Part shown: positions 8,312 through 15,613 of the stretch, in pieces
Position numbering within the stretch: the first letter of the stretch is position 1
How the letters are laid out: each line of letters starts with the position of its first letter
From: Salibacterium aidingense DSM 18341
GTDB lineage: Bacteria > Bacillota > Bacilli > Bacillales > Marinococcaceae
Assembly (NCBI RefSeq): GCF_000429685.1
Contig: NZ_AUCI01000013.1
Span: 1-64,000 of the forward strand
Direction of reading: 5' to 3'
Length of the DNA: 64,000 nt
Program-made: the position numbers and the translations under genes
The notes under the pieces: model-generated
Database searches by the model: none
What the model was told of the DNA's origin: nothing
The model's input: only the letters and a program-made list of their open reading frames with translations

Positions 8312-9163
8312 GTGAGTAAACAAATATCTAATTTTCATTCATACCTTGTGAATAATAACGGTAATCAGACATTTGATATATCAACAGATGGATATTTTGT
8401 AGTTCAAAGGAAAATTATTTCGGATGTTTATAAGGATATGGATCCTTATATCTTCAAGCTCTATTTATATCTTTGCAAGAATGTAGACATTAAATATAAA
8501 AAGGTGAAAAAGGCAAAAACCGAAATGATGAAAGATTTGAATTTTAAGAGGTATTACGTAGATAAATACATAGACTGGTTGCATAAAAATTACTTTATCC
8601 AAAGGACAAATGCTAATAAACACCAGATGTATCAGACAAAGATATTAACTGCGCCAGACTATGATCCGTATACTCAAACATTTTATAGTTGTAAAGACAT
8701 ACAGTCTGATTTGGGTAATCTCAAAAATCATAATCATGGCTATATCATGTTGCCACATACAGCGATAAAGGATGCAATGCTTATAAATAAATCTCGTTAC
8801 TGGGGTCAAATGAGGATGAAGACGTGGCTATTGTTATATGCGCATTGCTGGCTTCAATTTTTCGGAGGGATTGATCCAGATAAGGTATCTATTGATCAGA
8901 ACGGCTATGTCAGCCTTAACAAAGGGTTTAGTTATAATTTAAAAAGTTCTTTAGATAGTGTTATTAAAGTTATAATCAAATTCATAAAAGATGGCTTTTT
9001 AAAGCCGGTTCGATGTATATATCAAAGGGGAATATATAAAGGAGATTACGGCCTTGTTACGAAAGACAAATATGATGAGGAAAGGATTGTATTAAGGCCA
9101 TATTATCTGCGTAGTAAAAAAGTGGAGAAATTATACCTGGAGGGGAGGAAGATGATTACATGA
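8312..9163 (+). CDS. Replication-initiation-like winged-helix protein
   Basis: A 283-aa basic protein with a GTG start behind AAGGGGGA. The first 120 residues (YFVVQRKIISDVYKDMDPYI, then FKLYLYLCKNVD and EMMKDLNFKRYYVDKYIDWL) resemble the winged-helix domains of DnaD and RepA-N type replication proteins. The rest is rich in Lys and Tyr and not recognised. It overlaps the next gene by four bases (ATGA), so the two form an operon divergent from the XRE regulator. A role in island replication after excision is plausible but unproven; it could be another DNA-binding protein. Confidence 0.55.
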   Translation: MSKQISNFHSYLVNNNGNQTFDISTDGYFVVQRKIISDVYKDMDPYIFKLYLYLCKNVDIKYKKVKKAKTEMMKDLNFKRYYVDKYIDWLHKNYFIQRTNANKHQMYQTKILTAPDYDPYTQTFYSCKDIQSDLGNLKNHNHGYIMLPHTAIKDAMLINKSRYWGQMRMKTWLLLYAHCWLQFFGGIDPDKVSIDQNGYVSLNKGFSYNLKSSLDSVIKVIIKFIKDGFLKPVRCIYQRGIYKGDYGLVTKDKYDEERIVLRPYYLRSKKVEKLYLEGRKMIT

Positions 9164-9981
9164 ACCAAACTACACTTAGTAGAATTAAAACATATATAAA
9201 GAAGCGGGAGGTTGATATTGACCACAATAACAGCTCCTATATATGTATTCATGATCAACCAAAAGAAATGCCTCATGAAACAGACAGACGTGCCAACCGT
9301 CTACAGGATATTAATATGATGGACTTTCAATCTAAAGTGACAATGTTGTTAAGAGCTAACCTAAAGGAGAATCAACAACAATGTCCACTCCCTAAGGGTA
9401 TGTATCGAGTTGAAATTATGGTCGAAACATCACGTAGGGTTGATGAACTCCCATTATTGCCAGTAATGAAATCTGTTATCGATAGTTTTGATCGTGAAGT
9501 TGTTGCCAATGATTATGATATCTATCAATGTGATATTCAGTATAGATATGTCGGGGCGAAGACTGGTAAGACAAATCCCGATGATTTTTTAACTGTTCAA
9601 TGCTTTGATATGTACTCAGATATTCTTCTAGTAGACTTTCAATCGGTTAATATAAATATCGAGCCTAAAGTAAAACCTCACGTCCTTAATTTTGATGAGC
9701 ACACATACTTTTTTCCTGAACATGATTTTTACTATGTCAGTATTGTAGATGCTCTCCATCAGAATAATATTCAATGCAAGGCAAGTAAAACATACGCCGT
9801 AGATATTAATTTTTCAGGAAGTATTGTTAATAAGGATATTGATAATATGGCTAAAGTCTATTACCCTATCCTTTCAGAAGGTTTAGGAGTGCAGGAAGAC
9901 TATATAACAACCCTGTGTCTTAGAAAATGTAAAACGATTGATATACAAAGCTGCATTGAGATAGATATACAATGTAATTGA
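9160..9981 (+). CDS. RusA-like resolvase, apparently duplicated
   Basis: A 273-aa protein whose C-terminal half looks like the Holliday-junction resolvase RusA: KTYAVDINFSG, then NKDIDNMAKVYYPILSEGLG, then VQEDYITTLCLRK. The DxDN motif and the later acidic pair fit the three catalytic aspartates of RusA. The N-terminal half repeats the pattern in weaker form (MYRVEIMVETS, RVDELPLLPVMKSVIDSFD, VVANDYDIYQCDIQYR), so the protein may be a fused pair, whereas RusA normally works as a dimer of about 120-aa chains. It is translationally coupled to the upstream gene. RusA proteins resolve recombination intermediates in phages. The assignment is from motif pattern only. Confidence 0.55.
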   Translation: MNQTTLSRIKTYIKKREVDIDHNNSSYICIHDQPKEMPHETDRRANRLQDINMMDFQSKVTMLLRANLKENQQQCPLPKGMYRVEIMVETSRRVDELPLLPVMKSVIDSFDREVVANDYDIYQCDIQYRYVGAKTGKTNPDDFLTVQCFDMYSDILLVDFQSVNINIEPKVKPHVLNFDEHTYFFPEHDFYYVSIVDALHQNNIQCKASKTYAVDINFSGSIVNKDIDNMAKVYYPILSEGLGVQEDYITTLCLRKCKTIDIQSCIEIDIQCN

Positions 9982-10092
9982 CTATACCTACCATAAACTC
10001 CAGTATGCCAAGGACTTCAGGTGATATAAGTATAGCAAGAACAACAACATATAATAGCGAACTTTTTATGGTTATAATGTTATTTTGGGAAA

Positions 10093-10128
10093 TGGTACAA
10101 CGTACCAATTATTGTACGCTGTACCATA
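10093..10128. repeat. GTAC-rich inverted repeat
   Basis: An imperfect 36-bp palindrome with 14 of 18 positions matching. The left arm is GGTACAACGTACC, itself a perfect small palindrome; the right arm contains GTACGCTGTAC. The sequence is thus two GTAC-N3-GTAC units 18 bp apart. It lies between the RusA-like gene and the convergent radC. It could be a paired operator, a binding site for an island replication or recombination protein, or a hairpin; there is no T tract supporting termination. Confidence 0.6.
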
Positions 10129-10198
10129 TTTATAATAAGATTTTTAGTAGAGGTAATTCTCTAGTAAATGTTAACCAATTTACATCCGAAACCTTTTT

Positions 10199-10819
10199 CT
10201 ATTTAGTGTTTTGAAGATATCCCTTTTCTTTCAAGGAGGCGTGTTGTTCACCTCCGATAATAAGGTGATCTAATATTTCAATGCCGATCATCTTCCCTGC
10301 ATCTGTTAATCGGTGCGTTACGTTGATATCTTCCTTGCTGGGTGTGACGTCTCCGCTAGGATGGTTATGTGCGACGACAGCGTTAGTGCAGCTACGACGG
10401 ATTAAATGTTTGAAACATTCTCTTGGATGTACGATGGATGAATTTAATGAACCGACAAACACAGTTTCACGAAACATCACTTCGTTTTTCGTGTTTAGTC
10501 CAAGTACAACGAAATGTTCACGATCAAGATATTGCATATCTTTCAAGTATTCATATCCATCTTCAGGAGACCGAATGATAAATCGCTCGTCGGATGCAGA
10601 TGTATTCATACGTGCAAGTTTTAGAGCGGCGACGATTTGTTTTGCTTTCACTGTGCCGATGCCCTTAATTTGTAGGAGCTCTTCTTCTGTTACATCAAGT
10701 AACTCTTTCACAGAAGGATAACGTGTAAAGATTTCATTGACGACATAGCTGTCTTCTTTTTCACGGGTTGTTGTGGCCAGTAGGTTTTTAAATGTCATTT
10801 TATCGATTGTGTTGTTCAT
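10199..10819 (-). CDS. radC: RadC-family JAB/MPN-domain protein, intact copy
   Basis: A 206-aa protein of the RadC family. It has an N-terminal helix-hairpin-helix segment (LLQIKGIGTVKAKQIVAALK) and a C-terminal JAB1/MPN+ metalloprotein domain with the zinc motif AHNHPSGDVTPSKED (His-x-His-Pro-x7-Ser-x2-Asp). RadC proteins are common on mobile elements; despite the name their role in DNA repair is doubtful and the substrate is unknown. The start at 10819 follows AGGAGG. A second, broken copy lies at 11510-12111, so the gene was duplicated within the island. Confidence 0.9.
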   Translation of the reverse strand: MNNTIDKMTFKNLLATTTREKEDSYVVNEIFTRYPSVKELLDVTEEELLQIKGIGTVKAKQIVAALKLARMNTSASDERFIIRSPEDGYEYLKDMQYLDREHFVVLGLNTKNEVMFRETVFVGSLNSSIVHPRECFKHLIRRSCTNAVVAHNHPSGDVTPSKEDINVTHRLTDAGKMIGIEILDHLIIGGEQHASLKEKGYLQNTK

Positions 10820-11509
10820 TATATGTTCCTCCTAAATGTGTTTTGTAATAAAAAAGGAGAGACGATGGCCGTCCCTCCAGGTCAATTCATATGATTCTCT
10901 TTATTTATAATTAATGTAGATTCATTGGTGAGATTCATCTGCACATCGTCTTTGTGCAATAAAACACTCATCGATCATGTGTCACAACTGATGAGTGTTT
11001 ACGATGTGAAGATTCAATAGTTTGTTTTGCAACTGCAGCACTTCTAATAGAAGCAGATCGTAAAGGGAACCTGTGGGCTGTTCATTGGTACTTAATGATA
11101 TGATCGACATGTAGTTCATCTACATAACTTTTCAGTAATTCCTGGGCGAAATTTAGATACATCAATGAGACGGTTTTGTTCACATGGCAGTTTCTTGTTG
11201 TAGATAACACGACTTCAATCAATACATATCACAGACATTTTTAATAACTAATTATTCAGTTCAATGTTACAATTTTTGATTTTTAAGTGTATATATAAGA
11301 GTGATCGTCATTTCATCAACTTTCACATAAGTGGTTGATCTGACTTATTTTACAGAAGGCTGTTGTATCAAGATCTTAGTCTAATATCACGTGGCACTAA
11401 GAGATAGTACGGTAAGTTTGCATAACTTCAGCCCATTTATGAATGAAACAGGAGGAGAGCCAGTGATGATACTGACTCCAGCGTATTCACTAGCTCTCTG
11501 TAAAATTTT
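10820..11509. other. Long spacer between the two radC copies
   Basis: About 690 bases with no credible gene on either strand. Next to radC is a stem around GGAGAGACGATGGCCGTCCCTCC (10857-10879), with a counterpart upstream of the second radC (GGAGCGACAATGATTGCCGCTCC at 12145-12167). A hairpin ACACTCATC/GATGAGTGT lies at 10965-10999, matching in place an AGCTCAT/ATGAGCT hairpin at 12259-12289. The paired structures show that upstream control DNA was duplicated together with radC. The remainder holds nothing I can identify. Confidence 0.5.
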
Positions 11510-12111
11510 TTATAGGTGTCCTTGTTCCTTCAAGCTTGAATACTTTTCATGGCCAATGATGAGGTGATCGAGGATTTCGATGCCGATTGTGTCACCTGCA
11601 TCTGCTAAACGTTTTGTAACACTCACATCTTCTTTGCTTGGTGTAACATCTCCGCTAGGATGATTATGCGCTACGATAGCACTTGCGCAGCTACGACGGA
11701 TTAAGTGCTTAAAACATTCCCGGGGATGCACGATGGATGAATTCAATGATCCGATAAATACTGTTTCCCGAAAAAGGATTTCGTTTTTCGTATTTAAACC
11801 AAGAACGACGAAATGTTCACGGTCAAAATATTGCATGTCTTTTATACATCTTCAGGTGAACGAATGATAAAACGATCTTCAGATGGACATGGATTTGTAC
11901 GAGCGAGCTGCAGAGCAGCGATTATTTGTTTTGCTTTCACACTACCGATGCCTTTGATCTGCATCAGTTCTTCTTCTGTAACGTCAAGAACCTCTTGTAC
12001 GGAAGGGTAACGATTGAAGAGTTCGTTCACAACATAGCTGTCTTCCTTTTCCCGTGTTGTTGTAGCTAGTAAATTTTTAAACGTCATTTTATCGATAAGA
12101 TTGTTCATCAA
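11510..12111 (-). pseudogene. radC: Second radC copy, broken by a small deletion
   Basis: Two minus-strand frames match the intact radC nearly throughout: 12111-11842 carries the helix-hairpin-helix half and ends SPEDV, and 11836-11510 carries the JAB/MPN half including AHNHPSGDVTPSKEDV. Where the intact copy has 21 bases between GAAGAT and ATGCAATAT, this copy has 11, so ten bases are lost and the frame shifts near 11840. The JAB half has an internal ATG (MQYFDREHF) but no good ribosome site. I read it as a recent tandem-duplication product in decay. Confidence 0.85.
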
Positions 12112-12331
12112 TAATTCCTCCTAAATTGTATTTATAATAGAAAAGGAGCGACAATGATTGCCGCTCCCGATTTGATTGAATAGTTGAGATTCTATATACT
12201 GTTGTGCATGTTGCTGATGGGTTCATTTGTGGATGAGCCCATCTCAGTGCATAAAAAAGCTCATCGACTGCATCTGCAATCCATGAGCTCGTTATTCGTT
12301 ATATTGTTGTTCATTCAATAAATGCCACCTC

Positions 12332-13063
12332 CTACAACGTTTCCTTCAGTATGATCAAGTCTTTAATAAAGGTAGACGCTTGTTTCTTTGTTAACTCTGG
12401 ACTACGTTCAACATTAAAGTTCATCTTCATCATCTCTTTCGCTACATCCGTTGACATGTCCAATTCATCAACAGTGCGAAAAATCATCTGGAGCTGGGCT
12501 CTTGTTGCCTTATCCTCAGCACTACTCCTATTCTTTGGCTTCTGAATATCTTCAATGTCTTGCGTGAAGATACCACTCGATCGTGTTGCGGATAGAACAG
12601 CATCAATCAACGCTCGTTTCTTTGCCATTTTCAATACTGTGTTGACGATCGTATAAGGATCTTGTTGTTGAAACGATGATTCCTTACTGTTACAGAAACC
12701 TAAACCTTCCGCTTCGATACCTCCATTGTCTTTACGTACAAGCGTCATCTTCACCTCATAAGCAAAAATGCCAGACTCCCATTGTTCGATACGATTGACG
12801 ACATCGGCTGTCTTAGAAAAACCAAATACATCGCAGAGTTTTTCAGCACCAGGTTTCAGTAAAGTAGGCTTTGAAAAACCATCAACTGATCCATAATCAA
12901 CCCCCTTCACCATGCAGTCTTGAACGAATGTTTGTAATTCTTCTATTCGTTGTTTTGATTCAGATGAAGATACGACGATGTTTGGCAATGATTGTTTACC
13001 TGCCGCTCCATCCGTAGAAAAATGTAAAACATTGTTGCTGACAGATTGTTGATTGCTTGTCAT
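12332..13063 (-). CDS. Conserved phage/island protein of unknown function
   Basis: A 243-aa protein, start at 13063 with AAAGGAGGTGA upstream. It contains the blocks LLKPGAEKLCDVFGF, EGLGFCNSKE and NTVLKMAKKRALIDAVLSAT followed by SGIFTQDIED, a combination I know from phage and integrative-element proteins often found among DNA recombination or single-strand-binding functions, although the activity is not established. A C-terminal helical segment (TRAQLQMIFRTVDELDMSTD and onward) follows. It lies five genes-lengths upstream of BREX in a minus-strand cluster with two small proteins, all with strong ribosome sites. No catalytic motif is evident. Confidence 0.55.
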   Translation of the reverse strand: MTSNQQSVSNNVLHFSTDGAAGKQSLPNIVVSSSESKQRIEELQTFVQDCMVKGVDYGSVDGFSKPTLLKPGAEKLCDVFGFSKTADVVNRIEQWESGIFAYEVKMTLVRKDNGGIEAEGLGFCNSKESSFQQQDPYTIVNTVLKMAKKRALIDAVLSATRSSGIFTQDIEDIQKPKNRSSAEDKATRAQLQMIFRTVDELDMSTDVAKEMMKMNFNVERSPELTKKQASTFIKDLIILKETL

Positions 13064-13088
13064 TTGAATTTCACCTCCTTTCAATGAA

Positions 13089-13607
13089 CTAAGATTTCTT
13101 TTTCATCATATTGCCAAGTCTGGATATTGCGTTCGCTGTTTGATTAATTAGGAACTTCCCTGTTTTATGGTTTAGCTGATTCCCTCTACTAATAGTTGTG
13201 GTAGAGACATCCAATGTTTTGTTTGCAAGGTGGTGTGTTGATTGATTTGCTTTTTCTAGACTGTTTGTGACTTTACCTAGTACATCTTCACCCTTTGATG
13301 CAGTGATATCCGCACTACGATGAAGGAGATTACCCATTCGGTTTTTCATTGTTGGTTGAGTGAATAGGTCTTCTCCATACAATGATTCAATCGTTTCGAT
13401 GGCAGTCCTTAATTGTTCTCTGGTAGTAAGCAAATGTGACAGTCTTACATAATCATTGCATTCAATCGCTTCTATTATCTCTTCTGTAAAAACCTCCTCC
13501 TGTTCACATAGATCTTCGTAGGTAGTTTTAACCTCTGAGATGGGTACATCTTTTCCGTTTAGTAGTTCCGATACGTCTTGATAATCCTGTCTTACAGTTT
13601 TCTTCAT
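13089..13607 (-). CDS. Hypothetical helical protein
   Basis: A 172-aa protein beginning MKKTVRQDYQDVSELLNG, start at 13607 behind AGAGGAGG. The first 90 residues are acidic helices (YEDLCEQEEVFTEEIIEAIE); the rest is Ser/Thr/Asn-rich, with repeated patterns such as LANKTLDVSTTTISRGNQLN, and ends in a basic NMMKKKS tail. There is no membrane segment or known motif. It is the middle gene of a three-gene minus-strand cluster (12332-13865), 25 bases upstream of the previous gene, so the two are probably co-transcribed. I cannot assign a function. Confidence 0.6.
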   Translation of the reverse strand: MKKTVRQDYQDVSELLNGKDVPISEVKTTYEDLCEQEEVFTEEIIEAIECNDYVRLSHLLTTREQLRTAIETIESLYGEDLFTQPTMKNRMGNLLHRSADITASKGEDVLGKVTNSLEKANQSTHHLANKTLDVSTTTISRGNQLNHKTGKFLINQTANAISRLGNMMKKKS

Positions 13608-13661
13608 AACTATGCCTCCTCTTAATAAGTTGTCAGTAACATCCAGATACAGCATCTTTCC

Positions 13662-13865
13662 TCATTTGTTAAAATGGTGATAACCTTTCAACGTAAGTTT
13701 CAATAACTTACCGTCCGATTTCCGGTTTGTTACCAAAAGCAATCCTTCATCCTCAAGGTTCAACAGGTCTACTTCTCGAATCCCATAATGATTTAGATAC
13801 TTGAGTGGAACCCACTTATCGATCGCCTTTGCTTTCAGGAGAATGTGTACTAATGAACGATCCAT
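13662..13865 (-). CDS. Small winged-helix-like protein
   Basis: A 67-aa protein, start at 13865 with AAAGGAGG seven bases upstream. The pattern HILLKAKAIDKWVPLKYLNH, then EVDLLNLEDEGLLLVTN and a short beta pair ending TLKGYHHFNK is like a small winged helix, where a recognition helix is followed by a two-stranded wing. It is the first gene of the minus-strand cluster and is divergent from the BREX side; two hairpins lie in its upstream region. A role as local regulator is possible, but I recognise no family. Confidence 0.55.
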   Translation of the reverse strand: MDRSLVHILLKAKAIDKWVPLKYLNHYGIREVDLLNLEDEGLLLVTNRKSDGKLLKLTLKGYHHFNK

Positions 13866-13925
13866 TTCTAATTCCTCCTTTCGAAGTGCGCTCCTCTCAC
13901 CACGCATGTCGTCTCTGTAAAACAA

Positions 13926-14003
13926 AAACCGTTATCTATCCAAATGGATAAATAACGGTTTATATAAAAGGGGTGGGGCATGAAACGGAAGGGTACCCCT
14001 TTT
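13926..14003. promoter_or_regulatory. Twin inverted repeats between divergent clusters
   Basis: Repeat one (13926-13961) has 16-base arms AAACCGTTATCTATCC and GGATAAATAACGGTTT with one mismatch and a four-base loop. Repeat two (13966-14003) has arms AAAAGGGGT and ACCCCTTTT. They lie between the start of the minus-strand cluster (13865) and the plus-strand BREX cluster (14135). They may be operators for divergent promoters or a transcription barrier insulating the BREX operon. Confidence 0.55.
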
Positions 14004-14134
14004 CATATAGTCATTGTGGAGGTTCTGGAAATTTTTATGTATTTTTTCGCCCCTAATGTATTGTGTTACTTATGAACTAGGTATAGAATAAAAATTGAGT
14101 ATAAAAAAAGTAAGAATGTCGAGGTGGTTTTGAA

Positions 14135-14392
14135 ATGGAGGTCAAGCTGTTTCAAAAAACACAGAGAGACCTTGCAGCATCCATAAATCTTGTTATAGAT
14201 AAATACTGGGCAGACGAAATAAGTGAATCGAAAATGATAGAACTAATACATAAACTCTATAGTAACAACGAGAGTAAGTTTATAAAGGACGAACAATATA
14301 CAACGGTTCTTCGTCAGCAGTGCGGGAAGAGAAGACTGGAAGTTGTAAGTAAAGTATTGGGTAGAAGTGATACCAAAATATTAAGCTTTTAA
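14135..14392 (+). CDS. Small conserved protein leading the BREX operon
   Basis: An 85-aa protein beginning MEVKLFQKTQRDLAASINLV, mostly helical and charged, with a GAGGTGG ribosome site upstream. It resembles a family of small Bacillus/Clostridium proteins that I recall under the name TIGR04540, with no known function; this identification is from memory. It precedes brxA by about 16 bases on the same strand, so it is probably transcribed with BREX, and could be an accessory or regulatory subunit. No DNA-binding motif is obvious. Confidence 0.6.
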   Translation: MEVKLFQKTQRDLAASINLVIDKYWADEISESKMIELIHKLYSNNESKFIKDEQYTTVLRQQCGKRRLEVVSKVLGRSDTKILSF

Positions 14393-14408
14393 AAAGAAGG
14401 GGATGGAT

Positions 14409-15008
14409 GTGTTGTCACATAACCTTGAATATAGTTCTGCTTTGACAGGAGCTTCTTTTTTATTTTATGAGATAAAGCAAGTCGTGAAATTGTCATTAGA
14501 AGGACTGTCAGATAAAGAGATAAAAGAAGTGGTGATTGAAGACAATCTATTTGAATATCAACATGTGTCCAGCTTAAAACGTGCTATCCCTTCTCTGTTA
14601 AGGAGAAAAATGGCATTCGATGATGTGTTAGTGAACATGTTACTAAATGAAAATGTAGAAACGGCAAAAATGATTAATCTTTATGCCATTATGAAGACAG
14701 ATCGGTTGTTTTTTGAATGGATGGCAGAGGTGATTTCTCAGAAGCTTTTTGAGGGAGATTTTTTATTAGAGAAAAAGGATATTAATGTGTTCTTTAATCA
14801 CAAAGCGGAACAAAGTGAAAAAGTGTCCTCTTTTAAAGAACAGACAGTTAAGAAATTACAAACGGTGCACCAAAGAATACTGCATGAATCGGGTATTTTA
14901 ATGGATATTAAAAAAGGAACCCTAACGGTTCCGATTATTGATATGGACTTGAAAGAGCATTTAGAAGCGATAAATGATGCTGATTATATTAAAGCGATGG
15001 GTGCATAA
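14409..15008 (+). CDS. brxA: BREX protein BrxA (DUF1819)
   Basis: About 199 aa and the first core gene of a type 1 BREX system. It has the family opening (LEYSSALTGASFLFYEIKQV) and the helical body of DUF1819 proteins, which are small DNA-binding proteins of NusB-like fold needed for phage exclusion in some systems. The start is placed at GTG 14409, six bases after AAGAAGGGG; the in-frame ATG at 14403 touches the ribosome site, and TTG 14412 is also possible. The gene order brxA-brxB-brxC-pglX-pglZ-brxL that follows is canonical for type 1. Confidence 0.9.
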   Translation: MLSHNLEYSSALTGASFLFYEIKQVVKLSLEGLSDKEIKEVVIEDNLFEYQHVSSLKRAIPSLLRRKMAFDDVLVNMLLNENVETAKMINLYAIMKTDRLFFEWMAEVISQKLFEGDFLLEKKDINVFFNHKAEQSEKVSSFKEQTVKKLQTVHQRILHESGILMDIKKGTLTVPIIDMDLKEHLEAINDADYIKAMGA

Positions 15009-15024
15009 GTGAAAGGATGAAATA

Positions 15025-15612
15025 ATGGCAAATATACTTGAACGTTTAGATCAAATCATCCCAAAAATTCGTTCAGATAAGTTTATAGAGGGCTATGGGT
15101 TAGGGAATGAAATTAGTTTCTACATATTTGATTATGATCCACAATATGAGCTATTAGTCAGAGATCATATTGATCACGTAAAAAACCAATTTAGCCACAC
15201 AAATTCAGGCCGTAAGATCATTGAGTTTGATTTATATAAAATGCTGATAGAATCGCTTGAAGAAAAAAATATATTTGAGCGTGTGTTTCAGATTGAAAAA
15301 CAGCAAGGTGAAGAAGCATTATTACGTGCGATGCAAAACTTTGCCAAACCTCAAATGTTTTTAGACAAGATTCAACGGGAGATAAGTGATCATAATGTAG
15401 TGTTCATTACTGGAGTAGGGAAAATTTATCCATTTATTAGATCTCACACCGTTTTAAATAGCTTACAAGAAGTGATTGATAAGACACCAGTCATTATGTT
15501 TTTTCCAGGTAAATATGATGGCATGTCGTTAAAGCTTTTTGGAAAGTTTAAGGATAATTATTACAGAGCATTTCGTTTAGTTGATGATCAATTATTGGAA
15601 GGAGAGTATTAA
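15025..15612 (+). CDS. brxB: BREX protein BrxB (DUF1788)
   Basis: A 195-aa protein with the DUF1788 pattern: GNEISFYIFDYDPQYELLVR near the N-terminus, HNVVFITGVGKIYPFIRSHT in the middle and PVIMFFPGKYDGMSLKLFG near the end, a layout shared with PglZ-associated BrxB proteins. Its molecular role is unknown but it is a conserved core component of type 1 BREX. GAAAGGATGA precedes the start. Its stop codon lies one base before the brxC start, indicating tight translational coupling. Confidence 0.92.
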   Translation: MANILERLDQIIPKIRSDKFIEGYGLGNEISFYIFDYDPQYELLVRDHIDHVKNQFSHTNSGRKIIEFDLYKMLIESLEEKNIFERVFQIEKQQGEEALLRAMQNFAKPQMFLDKIQREISDHNVVFITGVGKIYPFIRSHTVLNSLQEVIDKTPVIMFFPGKYDGMSLKLFGKFKDNYYRAFRLVDDQLLEGEY

Positions 15613-15613
15613 G

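Noticed and set aside
9978-10214. Open frame of 78 codons after the RusA-like gene
   Set aside because: It starts at TTG without a ribosome site, spans the GTAC palindrome, and has no recognisable protein pattern.
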